From positions 14,463,805 through 14,527,804 of the forward strand of contig OW121856.1 of assembly GCA_933228895.1 (NCBI GenBank): a stretch of DNA of 64,000 nt. Reading direction: 5' to 3'. The notes beneath the pieces are model-generated. The model saw nothing but the letters and a program-made list of their open reading frames with translations. It made no database searches and was not told where the DNA came from. The translations under genes were made by a program, and so were the position numbers. Numbering within the stretch: position 1 is the first letter of the stretch; every line of letters begins with the position of its first letter. Source of the DNA: Platycnemis pennipes (Eukaryota > Arthropoda > Insecta > Odonata > Platycnemididae). Of this stretch, positions 11,817 to 24,175 are shown one piece after another.

Positions 11817-11840
11817 AACCACTCGACACATCGGCGGCAT
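11817..11840 (-). CDS. ACSL3/4-like gene, first coding exon (8 codons)
   Basis: On the minus strand an ATG at 11840 opens eight codons (MPPMCRVV) and is followed directly by a strong donor, GTAAGT. The donor phase (0) fits exon 2 exactly across a 155-base intron, giving MPPMCRVV|AKPVSY. This parallels the short human ACSL4 isoform, which begins MAKRIKAKP. It would lack the longer hydrophobic N-terminus of other isoforms. It is inferred from splice logic and has no independent support; a longer isoform from an unseen upstream exon remains possible. Confidence 0.6.
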
Positions 11841-12420
11841 GCCGCAGTTGGGTGCAGGAACGGGCGCTTCGTGGAAATCACTTTCCGAGTAATCCGATAG
11901 CAAATTCTTCGTTTACCTCACCGCACAACCGAATTCGTTGAAACAATGTGGAAGACCTCGGGCCACTTTGCAGATGGCAACGAACTAGATTACTCCAGTA
12001 TCATACAGTTTTAGAAGAACGGAACGGGAAAAACTTGAAAGTGACGACATTTCAGAAACAACGCCAAAAACCTTTTTGAAAGCGATTGGCCAACACGACT
12101 TAAAGCGATTGAAAATGAGACGGGTGGCCTATCGCTGGAACCGGGTTCAATCCGGTCGGCTGCAATCGGGGACTGAGTTCAGACGACGCAGGGGCCGCGT
12201 ATCAGCTTAAACGGTATCTCATCGGCAACTCCGAGCACCACACCAGAACTGGAATACGCTCGAGCGACGCGGTAGAACTGCGAAGAGCCACGAGGTTAGA
12301 AAGGCACGCCTTGAACGGGAGGGTTTCCGAGGAGCTATGTGAAATATGCCCACGCACACGCCGGGTCAAAGCGGAAGCTACAAAAATAACGAGAGAACAA
12401 ATGCTGCAAGCGAGGAATTA
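11841..12420 (-). promoter_or_regulatory. CpG-rich 5' region of the ACSL gene, probable promoter
   Basis: This stretch is clearly richer in CG dinucleotides than its surroundings and lies immediately upstream of the first ACSL coding exon. A CCAAT box on the minus strand (ATTGG at 12085-12089) is present. No clear TATA box was seen, which would fit a broadly expressed metabolic gene. The transcription start cannot be placed from sequence. Confidence 0.45.
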
Positions 12421-13570
12421 GACGGCTGCTTCAAAAAGGGAATGAACATCCTTGAAGGCATACAATGCCAAATCTGGTACAAATACGGAACCCCTTAATC
12501 CAAAGGATCGAGACTTTTTAATGCGTTATGGTGAGGACAGCCTAAGGCAGTTTTGGGCGAACGTTTCCAGCCTTTTTTCTCTCTGTCCGTGTTTATATAT
12601 CACTCAACTACGGGATAACTATTAAAGATATAGACTTGCTGTTTTCTTTATTTGATTCAGGCGATGTCATTTCATTCAACGATTGAAAAGGAAAAAACAT
12701 TATTTCCCTAGGTTAGCGATAAAATCTAGCTGAACTTTGGCTCATTAAAACTTGCTTCGAAAAGAGAAATTCAAAAATCGGAAAAATAAACATGTAGTAA
12801 CATTTTTCTTCTACAATTACATGGAAACGCATAGGTCAGTATTAGTTTCCGAAGCCGCTATCATTAAAGCGGTGGACCCCTGCACGCCGAAAATCTTCCA
12901 AAGGCTTCGAACCTTTTTATCCACTCCCTCATCGACAACGCATGACGCTATTACTACAGTCGGCAACAGTTAGTGGATGCAGCCACGAAGAAGGGCAAAT
13001 AAATGAATGGTAAATATTCAGCAATGTAAGGAAGAATTTTCATGCTTTGGAGTTGGAGTAGGCATTCATTAGCTGTCTAGGTGGTCACCGCAAATAATCG
13101 ATTTTGCCGATAGTGAGAAAGACATTTCAAGTATTGAGTACCTAGTCGTGATTAAACCACACTATCTCCGCAGAAAGATAGTTTAGTTACATATCGAGCA
13201 GAAAGGCCGATGGGAGACATTTATCCGACGACAAAAAATGAGAGACCTTGCGTAAGAGTTGGAAAAAAACAAAAATCACCGTTCTAAACTTGAGAAAATA
13301 ATGCCGACTATTTCTACCGCAGTCGAAAATGCATGCAATAAAAGGTCCAGAACATTTCATGAATTCTAGATAATGAAGCCATCATACGATACATCGAATG
13401 GGAATGGATTATTCATATGATGGTACCTACGGCAAATTAAGCTTCCTGGTGGTTTTGCCAACGAAGATGTCAAATGAAGTTAGTGACATAAGATACGAAG
13501 GTTACGGGAGTCATTATCTCAAGGAAAGGCATTCCGATAAGAACATTCTATTATGCATCCGAAGAATACA
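12421..13570. other. No recognised feature
   Basis: AT-rich sequence upstream of the ACSL promoter. The small open frames, such as 12752-12973 and 13398-13583, show no recognisable domain. Confidence 0.3.
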
Positions 13571-13689
13571 CAATGGCTATTGATGGCTGCGCTACAATTT
13601 TCCATTGCCTTCAATTTCCTGCTAATTTAGGAGAAGTTGATTCGTGGAATTCATTGCCGACCATTTCAAAATCGCATGAAAAAGCTATA

Positions 13690-13714
13690 GACTGCAAACA
13701 TATAGTTTGCAGTC
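13690..13714. repeat. Perfect 10-bp stem hairpin
   Basis: GACTGCAAAC, a 5-base loop, then GTTTGCAGTC. It sits just upstream of an RTE-like LINE tail; its role is unknown. Confidence 0.5.
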
Positions 13715-13819
13715 ATTTATTATCCTGGGATTGGTTGTTAACACACGCATCATTCACTACAGACTACTCCAAAATATTTCCACTACCTATCTCTGTGCTA
13801 GTGGGTCGAAAGAAAGATG

Positions 13820-14010
13820 AAGTGCTAGAATTGGTAGGAGAGGAAAGAAATTTCATAGATGAAATTTGGAGAAGGCAGAAGATGGAAAAGGTAATAAAAC
13901 GGGATGGTGTTCTGAAGGAGGTGATTGAGGGAAGAGCGTTGGGTAAGCGGGGAAGAGGGAGGAGAAGAACGGGTAGCTTGGATGGAATGATGGGAGGTAT
14001 GAGGGGCTGA
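13820..14010 (+). pseudogene. C-terminus of an RTE-like/'endonuclease-reverse transcriptase' LINE
   Basis: The reading frame carries EVLELVGEERNFIDEIWRRQ, then VIKRDGVLKEVIEGRALGKR and RGRRR. This is the recurring tail of insect non-LTR element ORF2 proteins with GEERSLL...IRRDGLLKEVIEGR. It matches in outline the better-preserved copy at 61283-61726. The element is 5'-truncated and no catalytic motif remains. Confidence 0.7.
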
Positions 14011-14177
14011 AGAGGGACATCGTATGGAATTTATGGGGTGGGAGGAATTATATGTCCAATTAAACCTACCTTCACCGGTAGAATACTACTAATAATAATA
14101 ATCCCTTTGCTACGGTGCCTATTGTGTTCTCTTATAGTAAGGGGAAAAAAATGAAATTTTGAATCTATCTTTCATTT

Positions 14178-15400
14178 ACATCTACATCTACACGATACCC
14201 TGCAAGCCACCACGAGGGTGTGTGGCAGGGGGTTAAGATCACCAAGCATGCACTACCGACATGCAAACAAGCAAATATAGGGTCTCATGCAACTAGATTG
14301 TTAGTATCTATAGTATTTAAGGGATTAATACATGTATCATGCACTACAGACTAATCTAAAATATTCCCCCTACCTATCCCTTTGCTATTCTGCCTATTCG
14401 GTTCTCTTATAGTACGGGGGAAAAATGACATATTGAATCTATCAGTACGACGATCTACCTCTCTAGTCTTGTTTATCTGGTCGAATTTAGCATAATACGC
14501 TGGTGTTTTTAAAATGTGCATAACATCTTCAGTAAAGCTATCCGATTGAAATTTCTCTAATAGATTTAATCTGTACCTTAACCTACGCTCTCATAATGAT
14601 TCCCACCCTAATTCTTTTATTTATTCTAAAACAGTAGTCAACCTACCGTAACACGTTTTAACGAACCTAGCTGCTCTACGCTGCACACTGTCTAGATCTC
14701 TGTATTAAAAACACCACTGGTGTTTTTAATATGCACCTAACATCTTCAATTAAGCTATCCGATTGAAATTTCTCTAATAGATTTAATCTGTACTTAAACC
14801 TACGCTCTGATAACGACTAATACCCTAATTCTTGTATTAATTCTGAAACGCTACTCAACCTATCGTAACATCTATTAACGAACCTAGCTGCTCTACGCTG
14901 TACACTGTCCAGTTCTCTGATCAAACACAATTCATTCGGATCCCATACACTGGTGCATACTCCAGGTGGGGTCTAACTAGTGAAAAGAAACATCGCTGTT
15001 TTGTCTTCTCATCACATTTCCCAAGTACTCTTTTTTATAAATCCTAGCTTTCTCTTCGCTCGGCCGCATATTTCCCAGATGTGTCCTCTCCACGATAAAT
15101 CTTTAGTGATTTTTACACCTAAATACCTTATGGTTTCAACGCTCTCGATCTTTTTGTTAGCAATTTTATATGATCGCTCTATCGAATTATTCCTCCTCCA
15201 AAAATTGATAGCTACACACTTTTTAAGGTTAAGTTCTAACATCCATTTTCGCACCATTCTGGCATAGCATCTAAATCCTTACTAAGCGATTTCCTGTCTT
15301 CTTCTTTCGATATACCCCTGTACACTACCGCATCGTCCTCAAAAAGTATAAGCTTACTAATAACTACGGTACTCAAGTCGTTTATCATAAAGGCTCGACT
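14178..15400 (-). pseudogene. CR1-like LINE fragment, RT C-terminus and 3' tail
   Basis: Reading the minus strand from 15400, a degenerate RT motif C (LFEDDAVVYRG, for YADD) is followed by the CVAINFWRR, IRYLGVKI and DLSWRGHI blocks at 15012-15257, typical of the thumb region of CR1/Jockey-group reverse transcriptases. It ends with the family's 3' tail at 14178-14240, with CCTGCAAGCCACC and a TACATCTACATCTACA repeat. Inside, 14501-14706 is directly duplicated at 14718-14921. Stops and gaps make it non-functional. Confidence 0.75.
14501..14921. repeat. Internal direct duplication, 217-bp period, in the LINE fragment
   Basis: TGGTGTTTTTAA begins both copies (14501, 14718), and both contain TCCGATTGAAATTTCTCTAA and CGAACCTAGCTGCTCTACGC. 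The copies have diverged modestly, so the duplication is not recent. Confidence 0.8.
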
Positions 15401-15744
15401 TCACATAGCCCAGGGAACATAATTAATCAAGGGAAAAATGGCGGAATCGGTTTGACCCGTCTAGCTCAAGATATTCTTTTCCGGGTAACTTCGCCAAACT
15501 TCTAAACTAACGGGATTGCAACATTAAATTTATGATAAAGCTGCGACCAACTGCCAAAACGGCAGAAAAGCGGATTGCACGACACATTCCACATCCCAGT
15601 TTCCGAACCACATACCAAACACCACGAACACAATATATTCGGTGCAAAATACGCCCGAATCAAGCACAATGAACGAGGAGTAAGGGAATTTCTGCATAAA
15701 AAAGCAGGAATTCGACCTCGAAAAGGGCAGAAAAAAAAGTTAAT

Positions 15745-15960
15745 CACACCCAGTCAAGTGTTCAACCCGAAGGCTGGTTTGACAGGTGAGCTCTCCCCAC
15801 ACTAAGATATTGGCGTGTGAAATTTACACATTCAGCGTAAGGGGACCACCAGTTCATTACCCTGGGCCACGTCCGATTTCCCACTAACAAGTTCTGATAT
15901 CAGAAAATCGTATGGCAAGAATATTAGATGGGCTTGGCATAGCGAAACTTCACCCGGAAC
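15745..15960 (-). repeat. SINE fragment (family A)
   Basis: It shares CAACCCGAAGGCTGGTTTG, GGCGTGTGAAATTTACAC, CCCTGGGCCACG and CAGAAAATCG in order with the SINE at 52993-53256. The tRNA-like head is too degraded to read here. Confidence 0.55.
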
Positions 15961-18142
15961 CCAGAGTCCGCAGCCCAATAGGCCACAACGATCAACACAA
16001 AGTTCATGCGATTCAAATCTCCAGCGACTTTACTAAACCCTCGGTGATGAGTACAGCAGTACGCATAAATTATTGATGAGTAAAGCAATACGCATAACAG
16101 ATATTTGGTTCTTTTACCTCCAGCCTTGTATTTGCCTGCTGCATCTTAAAAAAATATCTGCATTAATTCCACCCACCTATCGGTGCTATGATAAACTGTG
16201 AGTCGAATAGAATGATGTCTATTGCAAATGCATATTCAATTTTATCCCTTAAAGACTGGCTCATATACACGATGTACCTACTTAACAATAAAATCTGCTT
16301 GAAGTACCTATAGTTTCCATGAGAGAAGAAAGGAAATAGGGGCTCTAATTTTGTTTGTGAAACACAGGTTTTGATTCAATAAGTGCGAAATCAATAGAAC
16401 CTAACTTTTTGAAATTTTGCTTTTTCTACAATCCATGCCCTTTACGATCAACATAATTATTTTCGTTCCTCATGTTTTCTCATACGAAAACATGAGAATT
16501 AGAGACGCAATGGTAAAAAGAGAAGTCATTATGCCTTGGTAATTGTATCACTGGAAACTGGAGAAGACAAAATTCAACTATTATTGGAGTTGTAATTTTA
16601 TCTTAATTATGTTCCATGATGCATTGTGAGCGGTAAGGGGATTCCTGTTGGCGTAGAAAAATTAGTTGGACTTTCTCAACCTGTAAATCCTTTCCATTCA
16701 GATTGAGGGGATATATTAGACGGATTGCATGTAGCATTGTACATTTTCAAGATTTAACTAACCATTATGAAATAGGTGACCAACATGATTACAGTTGATG
16801 TTTCATTGAAAAACTTTCTAAAACTGTTTTAACACAATAACATTTATTTTTTCATGGAAAATAATTTCTAAAATGTATTCAATAGACATGGTTTACTTAC
16901 TCTTCTTCATCATCTTTATGTAATTTCCAAGGAAGAGTAATATTTGGGCTTCCAATAATTTCGTGAAATAATGATTTTGGAGCAACGAATTTCATTTCAT
17001 AATAAAGAGACATTCTTTCTCTATCTTACAAAGTTGGTTTGAAATCGCTAATTCACACAATTTTTGCAGGAAAATATCTTAAAAAGTGTCACCCTATTTA
17101 CCGAAATATGATTTTGCATTGAAATATCAGTTATAGCATTAATGTACAATATGTTGTTCCCACATATATGGGAATATTTCATGGCTAAATTTTCATAATT
17201 GTCAAACTTGGAAAATGACGAAAAAGGGGCAAAAATAATGAAACTACCTATCAATATACTAATAATGCTGTAGGAACTCAGTGGTGACTGAAGGAAGAAC
17301 TCACGAAAAAATAAACCAAAGAAAAATTTTTCTTTCAGTCCATCTTCACGTAACCCTTGACAAAGATTTTAAACATTGAATAGAATATCCGAGTTGATGA
17401 ATGTATCATTTTGTATAATAGTGACGTTTTCTGAAAAATTATATGCACTTAAATAAACCTCCCACGATTTATGCAAAAGAGACACCGAAGTTTCATGCTT
17501 CACTTTGTGGAATTTTCCGCGTAATTATAATTATCTCACTTCGTTCATTAGGAGTAATGGTTACAAAATGACACATGATCTGTATTAAATAACTCACCTA
17601 ATTGCAAAGAAAATTACTAAAAAAATTCGAAATTTAACAATAAAACATGATAAATAGCGTTCCCCGTATCTATACAAATTCCCCACGAATTAATCTTAAC
17701 AGTTTTCAGAGGTTTTCATTAAGCACCTTTATTAATATCTGATTTTAGTTAATGAATACCAGAGTTTATAAATACCACTTAATGATGAAAAACATATTTC
17801 TATGTGTGTTAAATGTTTAGACATTTAGGACAAATGTTATAAACGCCAAAAGGAATACTTATACACACGGTTTTAAAGGAACAGTGAGTGTTGACTATTA
17901 CATGAGAAAATGTGATTAATAAGAAAATGTTTTTTAGTACTTACATATTTGTGCCAGCGAAGAAAATATAAGGATCTTCTTTCCGTCTTCAGAACATTTC
18001 TGTAGCTGGATAATACTTTCGAACGCCTTTAACGAGCTGCCCTCGCTGAAAAGTATTTGATTTCTTTGCCTTTCTTGCTGTTTCCAATCCAGCATAATTT
18101 AATCCGGTGAATAAATTATGGATAGCGTCTGTTTAGTTTTAA
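15961..18142. other. No gene recognised; one hairpin
   Basis: AT-rich sequence without a convincing frame. The only clear structure is an 11-bp stem at 16469-16496 (CTCATGTTTTC / GAAAACATGAG) with a six-base loop. Confidence 0.35.
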
Positions 18143-18146
18143 TTAA

Positions 18147-18881
18147 GGAGGTTGGCTCGCGACTGCGTGAGTCAAGTTGTCTGAGGAATCTTATTAATTT
18201 AAGTACGAGTATATGCCTGCTAAGTGATCCTTACTTCACAAAGAAAATTACCTAAGCTATTGAAAGTCATAAGTATCACAAGAAATACGATGGAAAGTCG
18301 AAGGATTTCTTTTCTATGATAATTTTAATCAGCTCGACTATGGAGTGAATTCAGCATTTACTTTAAAGAAATAAATTCATGTACTCAATGAATTTACTAA
18401 TTTATAACACCAGAATATTACTATCAAACATTATGTTTTTATATTTTTCTGAAATATGTTTTAATATCTCATTAGTAATGATATTATTCATACGCCATAC
18501 ATTGTACATAGGGCGACCGCAGCGCCACTTGAAGACAACTAACGCATTTCGTCTGCTATAAGCGTAGAAATTGGCGGATTTAGCGAAAAATACGGTGGGT
18601 TGATGCCTTTATTTTCGTGTCATTTTATTTCTTTTGAAATTACGCATAAAATATCAGTTTTTTGCAAAAATTACATGACGCTATGGTATTTTTAAACGTT
18701 ATATTCCCATGTGACGGCCATTCTCGCCGTTAATCGTATGTAATTTCAAATGCAATTTGTGCAAAAAGGAGTATGGGTTGGTATAATTATCTTTATTTTA
18801 TTAGATAGAGGAACTTACGTTCTATAAGTGCTGAAAATATAAAAAAATATGACATGACTTTCACTTTTCGGACCAACCTCC
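18147..18881. mobile_element. TTAA-flanked non-autonomous DNA element, copy 1
   Basis: It begins GGAGGTTGG and ends CCAACCTCC, with TTAA on both sides (18143-18146 and 18882-18885), the target used by piggyBac-group elements. There is no transposase. A second, truncated copy lies in inverse orientation at about 49130-49642; the two share GGTGGGTTGATGCCTTT, CGTCTGCTATAAGCG and the whole AT-rich core. Confidence 0.75.
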
Positions 18882-19157
18882 TTAACAGAACACACAAGTT
18901 TTTTAACTAAGCAAAAGTATTTACACGCCGTGGTTATGGAGACTGACCAGCAAGATAAACAAAATCAACAATCGCCCTTGATTTTTGTGTCTTTGAGAAT
19001 AATCACATAAAAATGTAGCTATACTCTAAGGGCCGATTTTATAAAGACTGGTAAACGTGTACATTAACTTTATCCCACGTTTACACCAAAGCTTTTTTCT
19101 CGCACAAAAACTCGACACTCAGGCCCGGTGCATATTTGCTTGAAACCGCGGTCGTGA

Positions 19158-19577
19158 TCCACCGTTATCAATCCACTCTGAAGCCGACCGAACCGTTTTG
19201 CGAAGCCCAACTTACCACGGTAGACTGGACCATAATCACAAAATTAGGTAAATTGATTGCCGAACTGACAGATTCAAAATGTCCTTTTTTCCTCGTACTA
19301 TTAGGGATATGAATAGCGGTAAATATATCCGATACGAATGTAGCAATGGATAACATTGGTAGCTGCATGTTGGTATAAGGACTTGAAGCTAACCCAATTA
19401 ACAGCATGTTTTTGCATGTATGCTTTGCTATTTTTATCTTTTTTTAAATAGTGTAGTTTAGAACGATATATACACACTAATCCTTTTAAATGCATGATAT
19501 ATAGTGCATGTTTGGTGAGAATTCACTCCTTGCCACACACCTTTATGGTGGCTTGCAGGGTAATATATAGATGTAGA
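19158..19577 (+). pseudogene. CR1-like LINE 3' end
   Basis: It contains the C-terminal RT remnant (RFKMSFF-type block: GACAGATTCAAAATGTCC, then TTTTTTCCTCG, then the usual stop). It continues through the 3' UTR to the tail TTGGTGAGAATTCAC...TGGTGGCTTGCAGGGTA and ATAGATGTAGATAG. Closely related copies are at 20070-20545 and 40860-41341. Confidence 0.75.
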
Positions 19578-19649
19578 TAGAAGCACGCTTCGAATACCAT
19601 CGCGATTGATCTTCACCTAGCAACTCTACACCTGCATCATAAGCGTCTT

Positions 19650-19770
19650 CTAAACGAAAAAAATTGATGTGAACAAATTTAGTCTATACTTCCACCTGCG
19701 GTCTGATAATGATTCCAAATTTAGCTCATGCAATAGGCTGGTTAAGCCATTAATAGTAATCATACCGTAC
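19650..19770 (-). pseudogene. Inverted CR1-like RT scrap
   Basis: On the minus strand it reads NLESLSDRRWKYRLNLF, the same block as WESLSDRRLKFRLNLL in the plus-strand copy at 20060-20110. It lies head to head with that copy. Confidence 0.6.
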
Positions 19771-19779
19771 CTTAACAAA

Positions 19780-20545
19780 TATTCCCTTCCTGGGGTAAAC
19801 ACAATCGTGAAATAATGCGTCAAGCGAATCGTAAACTGGTTGTCATCAAAAGCGTAATGGGTAAATATGACGAAAATGCACGAGAAACCAGCTACTAATC
19901 GCTTGTAAGACCTCATTTGGAATACGCAATCAGTCTATGGGATCCATGCGAAATAGGCTTACATAATGAACATGAACGTGTACTGCAAAGGTTGGCAACA
20001 TTTGCTAAGGAACGGTACGATAACTATTTCAGCTGAAACAGCCAACTAAATAAATTAAAATGGGAATCATTGTCAGATCGCAGGTTGAAATTTAGACTTA
20101 ATCTCTTAAATAAATTCCAAGACAATATTTTCAGAGACGATGTTAAAAACATTTTGCGGACTCCAACTTACCATGGTAGAATGGACCATGATTACAAAAT
20201 TAGAGAAATTGATCGCCAAACTGACAGATTCAAAATGCCCTTTTTTCCTCGTACTATTAGGGATGTGAATAGTGGTAAATATATCCAATGCGAGTGTAGC
20301 AATGGATAGCATAGGTAGCTGCATATTGGTATGAGGACTTGAAGCTAACCCAACTAACGGCTGGTTTTTCATGTTTGCTTTGCTATTTTTATCTTTTTTA
20401 AATAGTGAAGTTTAGAACAGTATATTAATATTTATCCTTTTAAATGCATGATGTGTAGTGCATGTTTGGTGAGAATTCACCACCTGCCACACATCTTTAT
20501 GGTGGCATGCAGGGTATTATGTAGATGTAGATGTGTATGTACCTC
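19780..20545 (+). pseudogene. CR1-like LINE 3' end with RT C-terminus
   Basis: Frame-shifted plus-strand pieces read VRPHLEYA, LWDPCEIGLHNEHERVLQR, then WESLSDRRLKFRLNLLNKFQ and FKMPFFPRTIRDVNSGKY, the standard end of CR1-group RT proteins. The 3' tail (20452-20535) ends TAGATGTAGATG. The fragment is 5'-truncated and carries several stops. Confidence 0.75.
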
Positions 20546-20784
20546 AACGTTGCTGTCCTCTTTGGAGCTGCTGCTTGCTATTCATTCTCATAGCAGAATG
20601 AACGTTCCTCGGTCCAGTGGCTCCTTCAACGGACACTAAAATATCTTCACACTCCAAAGCTGTCTTCACCACTAGGATTTGACATTTCTTCTTTACCGAT
20701 TCCAGCTTTTTTATCCATACTCATGAAATTTTTCACCAAAGACTTAAGAAAAGATTACACGGAAGATAAACAAATAACTGATCT

Positions 20785-21227
20785 CTAACACGAATAGAAA
20801 CGATCTGACTTTGAGTACAAAAAATCTAAAACTTTTAGTTCTTCGAGTGAAGAACTCTTATCAAAGTATGAGGATCGGTTGCCCTCCAAATTGTAGAAGA
20901 ATGTACTGCAGGCGTGTTCAATAAATTCTTCGTATAAAGTATCGGAACGGGAAAATTCATACTCTTTAAATATTTCGTGTTTCCTAAGCATCAACAGAAC
21001 TTTGAGTGATAGTCCAAAACTTTGGTAATGACATAAATGTAGGAAAAGACCATCACCTTGTGAGGACAATGCCTAGCCAAGGGTCCGCTGACGCCGACCC
21101 GGATATTACTTTCAAGAGAAAAGTCTGGATATGAGTTGAATGGATTCAAACACGCAGGGACTTCTGCCATTGGGCCAGTACACACACACACATTCACAGT
21201 GGAAAGTAACCCTTCCGCGTGAAACAA
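20785..21227 (-). other. Unrecognised open frames
   Basis: Two overlapping minus-strand frames (20785-21069, 94 codons; 20991-21227, 78 codons) look like one sequence split by a frameshift: LESNIRVGVSGPLARHCPHK, then YSFGLSLK-like and EFSRSDTLYEEFIEHACSTF. I do not recognise a domain. It could be a decayed gene or an exon pair; no family support. Confidence 0.25.
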
Positions 21228-21539
21228 AGACGGTGGGATTGACAGTCAAAAGAATAATCCAAATTAGTCCAAATCTTTTTCATGCAAAGGCCAAGGAAAT
21301 ACAGTGGAATAGACGTATCTACTCTCTGTAGATGAATATCTCTTAGTTAACCTTGATTTTAACTAGAATGTTAAATATGAAGTTTTGTGTTGCATCCTAT
21401 TTGTAACGAGGATAGTACAAATTTTTATAAAGTTTTTCCGTCTATCTATTCCCCCTATTGACTAGCTTTAGTTTCATGTACTATGGCCAAATGAAATAAA
21501 TAGATGATATGATGTACTTAATCTGGATTTCAGCCCAAT

Positions 21540-21870
21540 CTAAGCATATGCGGAGAATGTTTTTACAGCTTATGTTCGGCAGCACACTTCTGGCACATGC
21601 TGAGAATGTTGTCATGGCATATGACCGGCAGCACATTCTTAGCACTTTCTGAGTATATGTTGTGAAATCATTCTCAGCATATGCTCGGCAGCACAATATT
21701 AGCATATGCTCGGCAGCACAATATTAGCATATGCTGTGAAAACATTCCCAGCATATGCGGTAAAAACATTCTCAGCATATGCTCGGCAGCACAATTTTAG
21801 CACATGTTGAACATATGCTGAGAATGTTTTTACAGCATATGCACGGCAGCACAACCTTAGCACATGTGCC
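21540..21870. repeat. GCATATGC minisatellite, about 24-25 bp units
   Basis: About a dozen units each begin with AGCATATGC or a close variant. Two alternating types are seen: AGCATATGC TCGGCAGCACAATATT and AGCATATGC TGTGAAAACATTCCC. Some units are inverted (GAGAATGTTTTTACAGCATATG). The GCATATGC core is itself a palindrome, so the array could extrude small cruciforms or present dense CATATG E-boxes. Confidence 0.85.
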
Positions 21871-22159
21871 AGCAAGTGCCAACACAAACCTTTGCTGACT
21901 GGTAGACTACTACAGATTGTCATATTAGTCAGCACTTAACTTCGCAAATGTCAAGTGTTAGTCCATACCCAAACGGCACTATTCTCCAAGTTGCCTTCCG
22001 TGACAACAATTGACTCAATATTAGCAACTTAGAAGGTTGCTCCACAAACCCCTTGACAGGAATGTCTAAATGGTTGTAGGCGAAAAGCAGAAAAGGACCA
22101 AGAGCTTATTAAATTGCTATTCCACAGAGACAAAGGAGGCCCAGCCCGCATACCTTGAG

Positions 22160-22850
22160 GAATGGGGAACATGCACTATTTTTTATAACTCTTTGAATGT
22201 GAAGTTTATTAGCTAAAATGTGCTTGGCGAAAATTTTGCTGAAGAATTAAATTGCGTTACAAAGGTATTACTCTTTGAAAATTGTACTTTTTCGGCAGCT
22301 TAAAAACACGACGTCATTGCATGACGTCACGGCACGGAATCACTAAGGGCGTTGTTTATCTGTTTATGCGTGGAGGTAAGTTGTTAAATGAATACTTGGC
22401 GATAACGTATGTATTTATCTCGTTTTTTAATGCTATAAACGATTGTATTTCGATTTTTTATTTACGTAGTATGGATGGTAACGAGCAAATCGTCCATTAA
22501 TTATATAATGCCTGTTTAGTGCCCACGAATTTCTACTACGTCTATGCAATCGCTGGTATTTTTAAGAAGAACGCCTCCATAAGGGAGTCAACCAAAGGAA
22601 ATTGTCGGAATGTGCTTTTTTAAGTAATTTTTCAGTCATCTTTTCTTTCGAGAAGCGGCTAAAAACCACAAAACAACATATTCACTTCGTTTTCTATTAA
22701 ATATAAATGTCTATCTCCGTAGCAATATGAAACCTATAGAAAAATTTGGTTTATATATTTAAATTGATGAGAAAATTTCGCTTCAAGTACATCATTAATA
22801 TTCGAGAAACAAATTTAATGCATATTCCCTATAGTTTAAGAATTCCTATA
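22160..22850 (+). mobile_element. CRE-containing MITE family B, copy 1
   Basis: It begins near AATGGGGAACATG and passes through GTTTATTAGCTAA, GCGAAAATTTTGCTGAAGAA and GACGTCATTGCATGACGTCA to AAATTTAATGCATATTCCCT. A matching copy in the opposite orientation lies at about 42710-43492. No coding potential. It carries a perfect TGACGTCA at 22322. The exact ends are uncertain. Confidence 0.7.
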
Positions 22851-24175
22851 CAAACTACTGTCAGAAACTACAACAAATAATACTATCTAACGGAGAACTA
22901 AACTAATCTGTTAACTTCCAAATAAAATAATCAGCTAAAATTAGAGGCATATGATTTTGCATTAAAAGGAATGAGATGGAGTTTGACCCTACAAAATACT
23001 AAAATGGAACACTTGGCAGTAGGATACAAGGTAGAGCCTGATTACCTGGCGGCCAGTAGTTTAGTATATCCCTAAGAAGAACTTCTTGCAATTAGAAGAC
23101 CGTAATGCTAAAATATACTCCTGATATCATCAAATAGAAGAAGCACTAATTACCACACTGACTTACTTCGACTGATGGTGCAGATGGCCTCATGACAAAC
23201 AACATGCCGATCAAAATACGACTATAAAATTCATAGGTAAAAGCAAGATAAAATTGGCAGTTAAAGAGAACAGCCTATCAGAGAGGAATCTGCAGAGAAA
23301 ACAATAAATTCCATGTTTGCATTAGGAAATACGTCGAAAACTAAAACTCCCTCTATGCGTGTCAGAAGAGTACACATTTTGATGCTTATAATAACCATTA
23401 AGTCATTAGAATTTTTTTATATATTTTTCACTTGTTTAATTCGTAGAAAAATATAGTGTTTGTAGCTGTGAAGATGAAATTCCAGGGATCCAAATGTAGT
23501 CATTTTCTGAGGATAGAAACTGAACTAAATACTTCATCAATCCGGAGAGGAGATAATGTAGGTAGTCCTTGGGCTAACATGAGGTGGATTCTGCAAATTT
23601 AAGGCAATGACACAGATATTCAAATGAATAAATTGTTTGACTGGAATGGAGAACTTAAAATGTTTTCACCTTCTAAATTGTGGTTAGTTCAGTAATAGAA
23701 ACATATAGTCGTCTGAGTACGTTTGGAACAATATAATTGACAGGTTTGATTTAACTTATTTTATCAGTAGCGGAAGGTGTCAGTTGAAATTCAACGGGAG
23801 GGAGAAATATTCAATGGCATATACAGGCAATGCATGCGGGAAGATTTAAAATAAAATGAGCAATATGGCAAATTAATAAAAATGAATGCCATGAAAATTT
23901 CTGTGGATATTCTTAATGACATGAAAGATTATAACAATACTTTCTACAAAAATTTACGTGTTGATACTTGAAAGACATTCTTATCTGCTTTTTTAAAGAA
24001 ATTTGATTTCGCGTTTGTTATACCCTAGTTTTTTTACTTTATCTTTAACTTTCTCTAAACTTGTTAGAATTCAATACCTATGCAACCGTTCAAAGCCGGT
24101 CTCCATATGAGAAGAAAAGGCGTTCCTATACGAGCAGAATGGCTGTGCTTCGCGGCAAAATCACATGAAAGTTAT
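22851..24175. other. No recognised feature
   Basis: AT-rich flank of the Copia element. A short palindrome-bearing stretch (AGCGGAAGG...GTTGAAATTCAACGGG near 23769-23801) recurs at 46979-47005. Confidence 0.35.

Noticed and set aside
21540..21870. CRISPR-like array
   Set aside because: Units are contiguous, of two related types and partly inverted, with no unique spacers; the window is eukaryotic.
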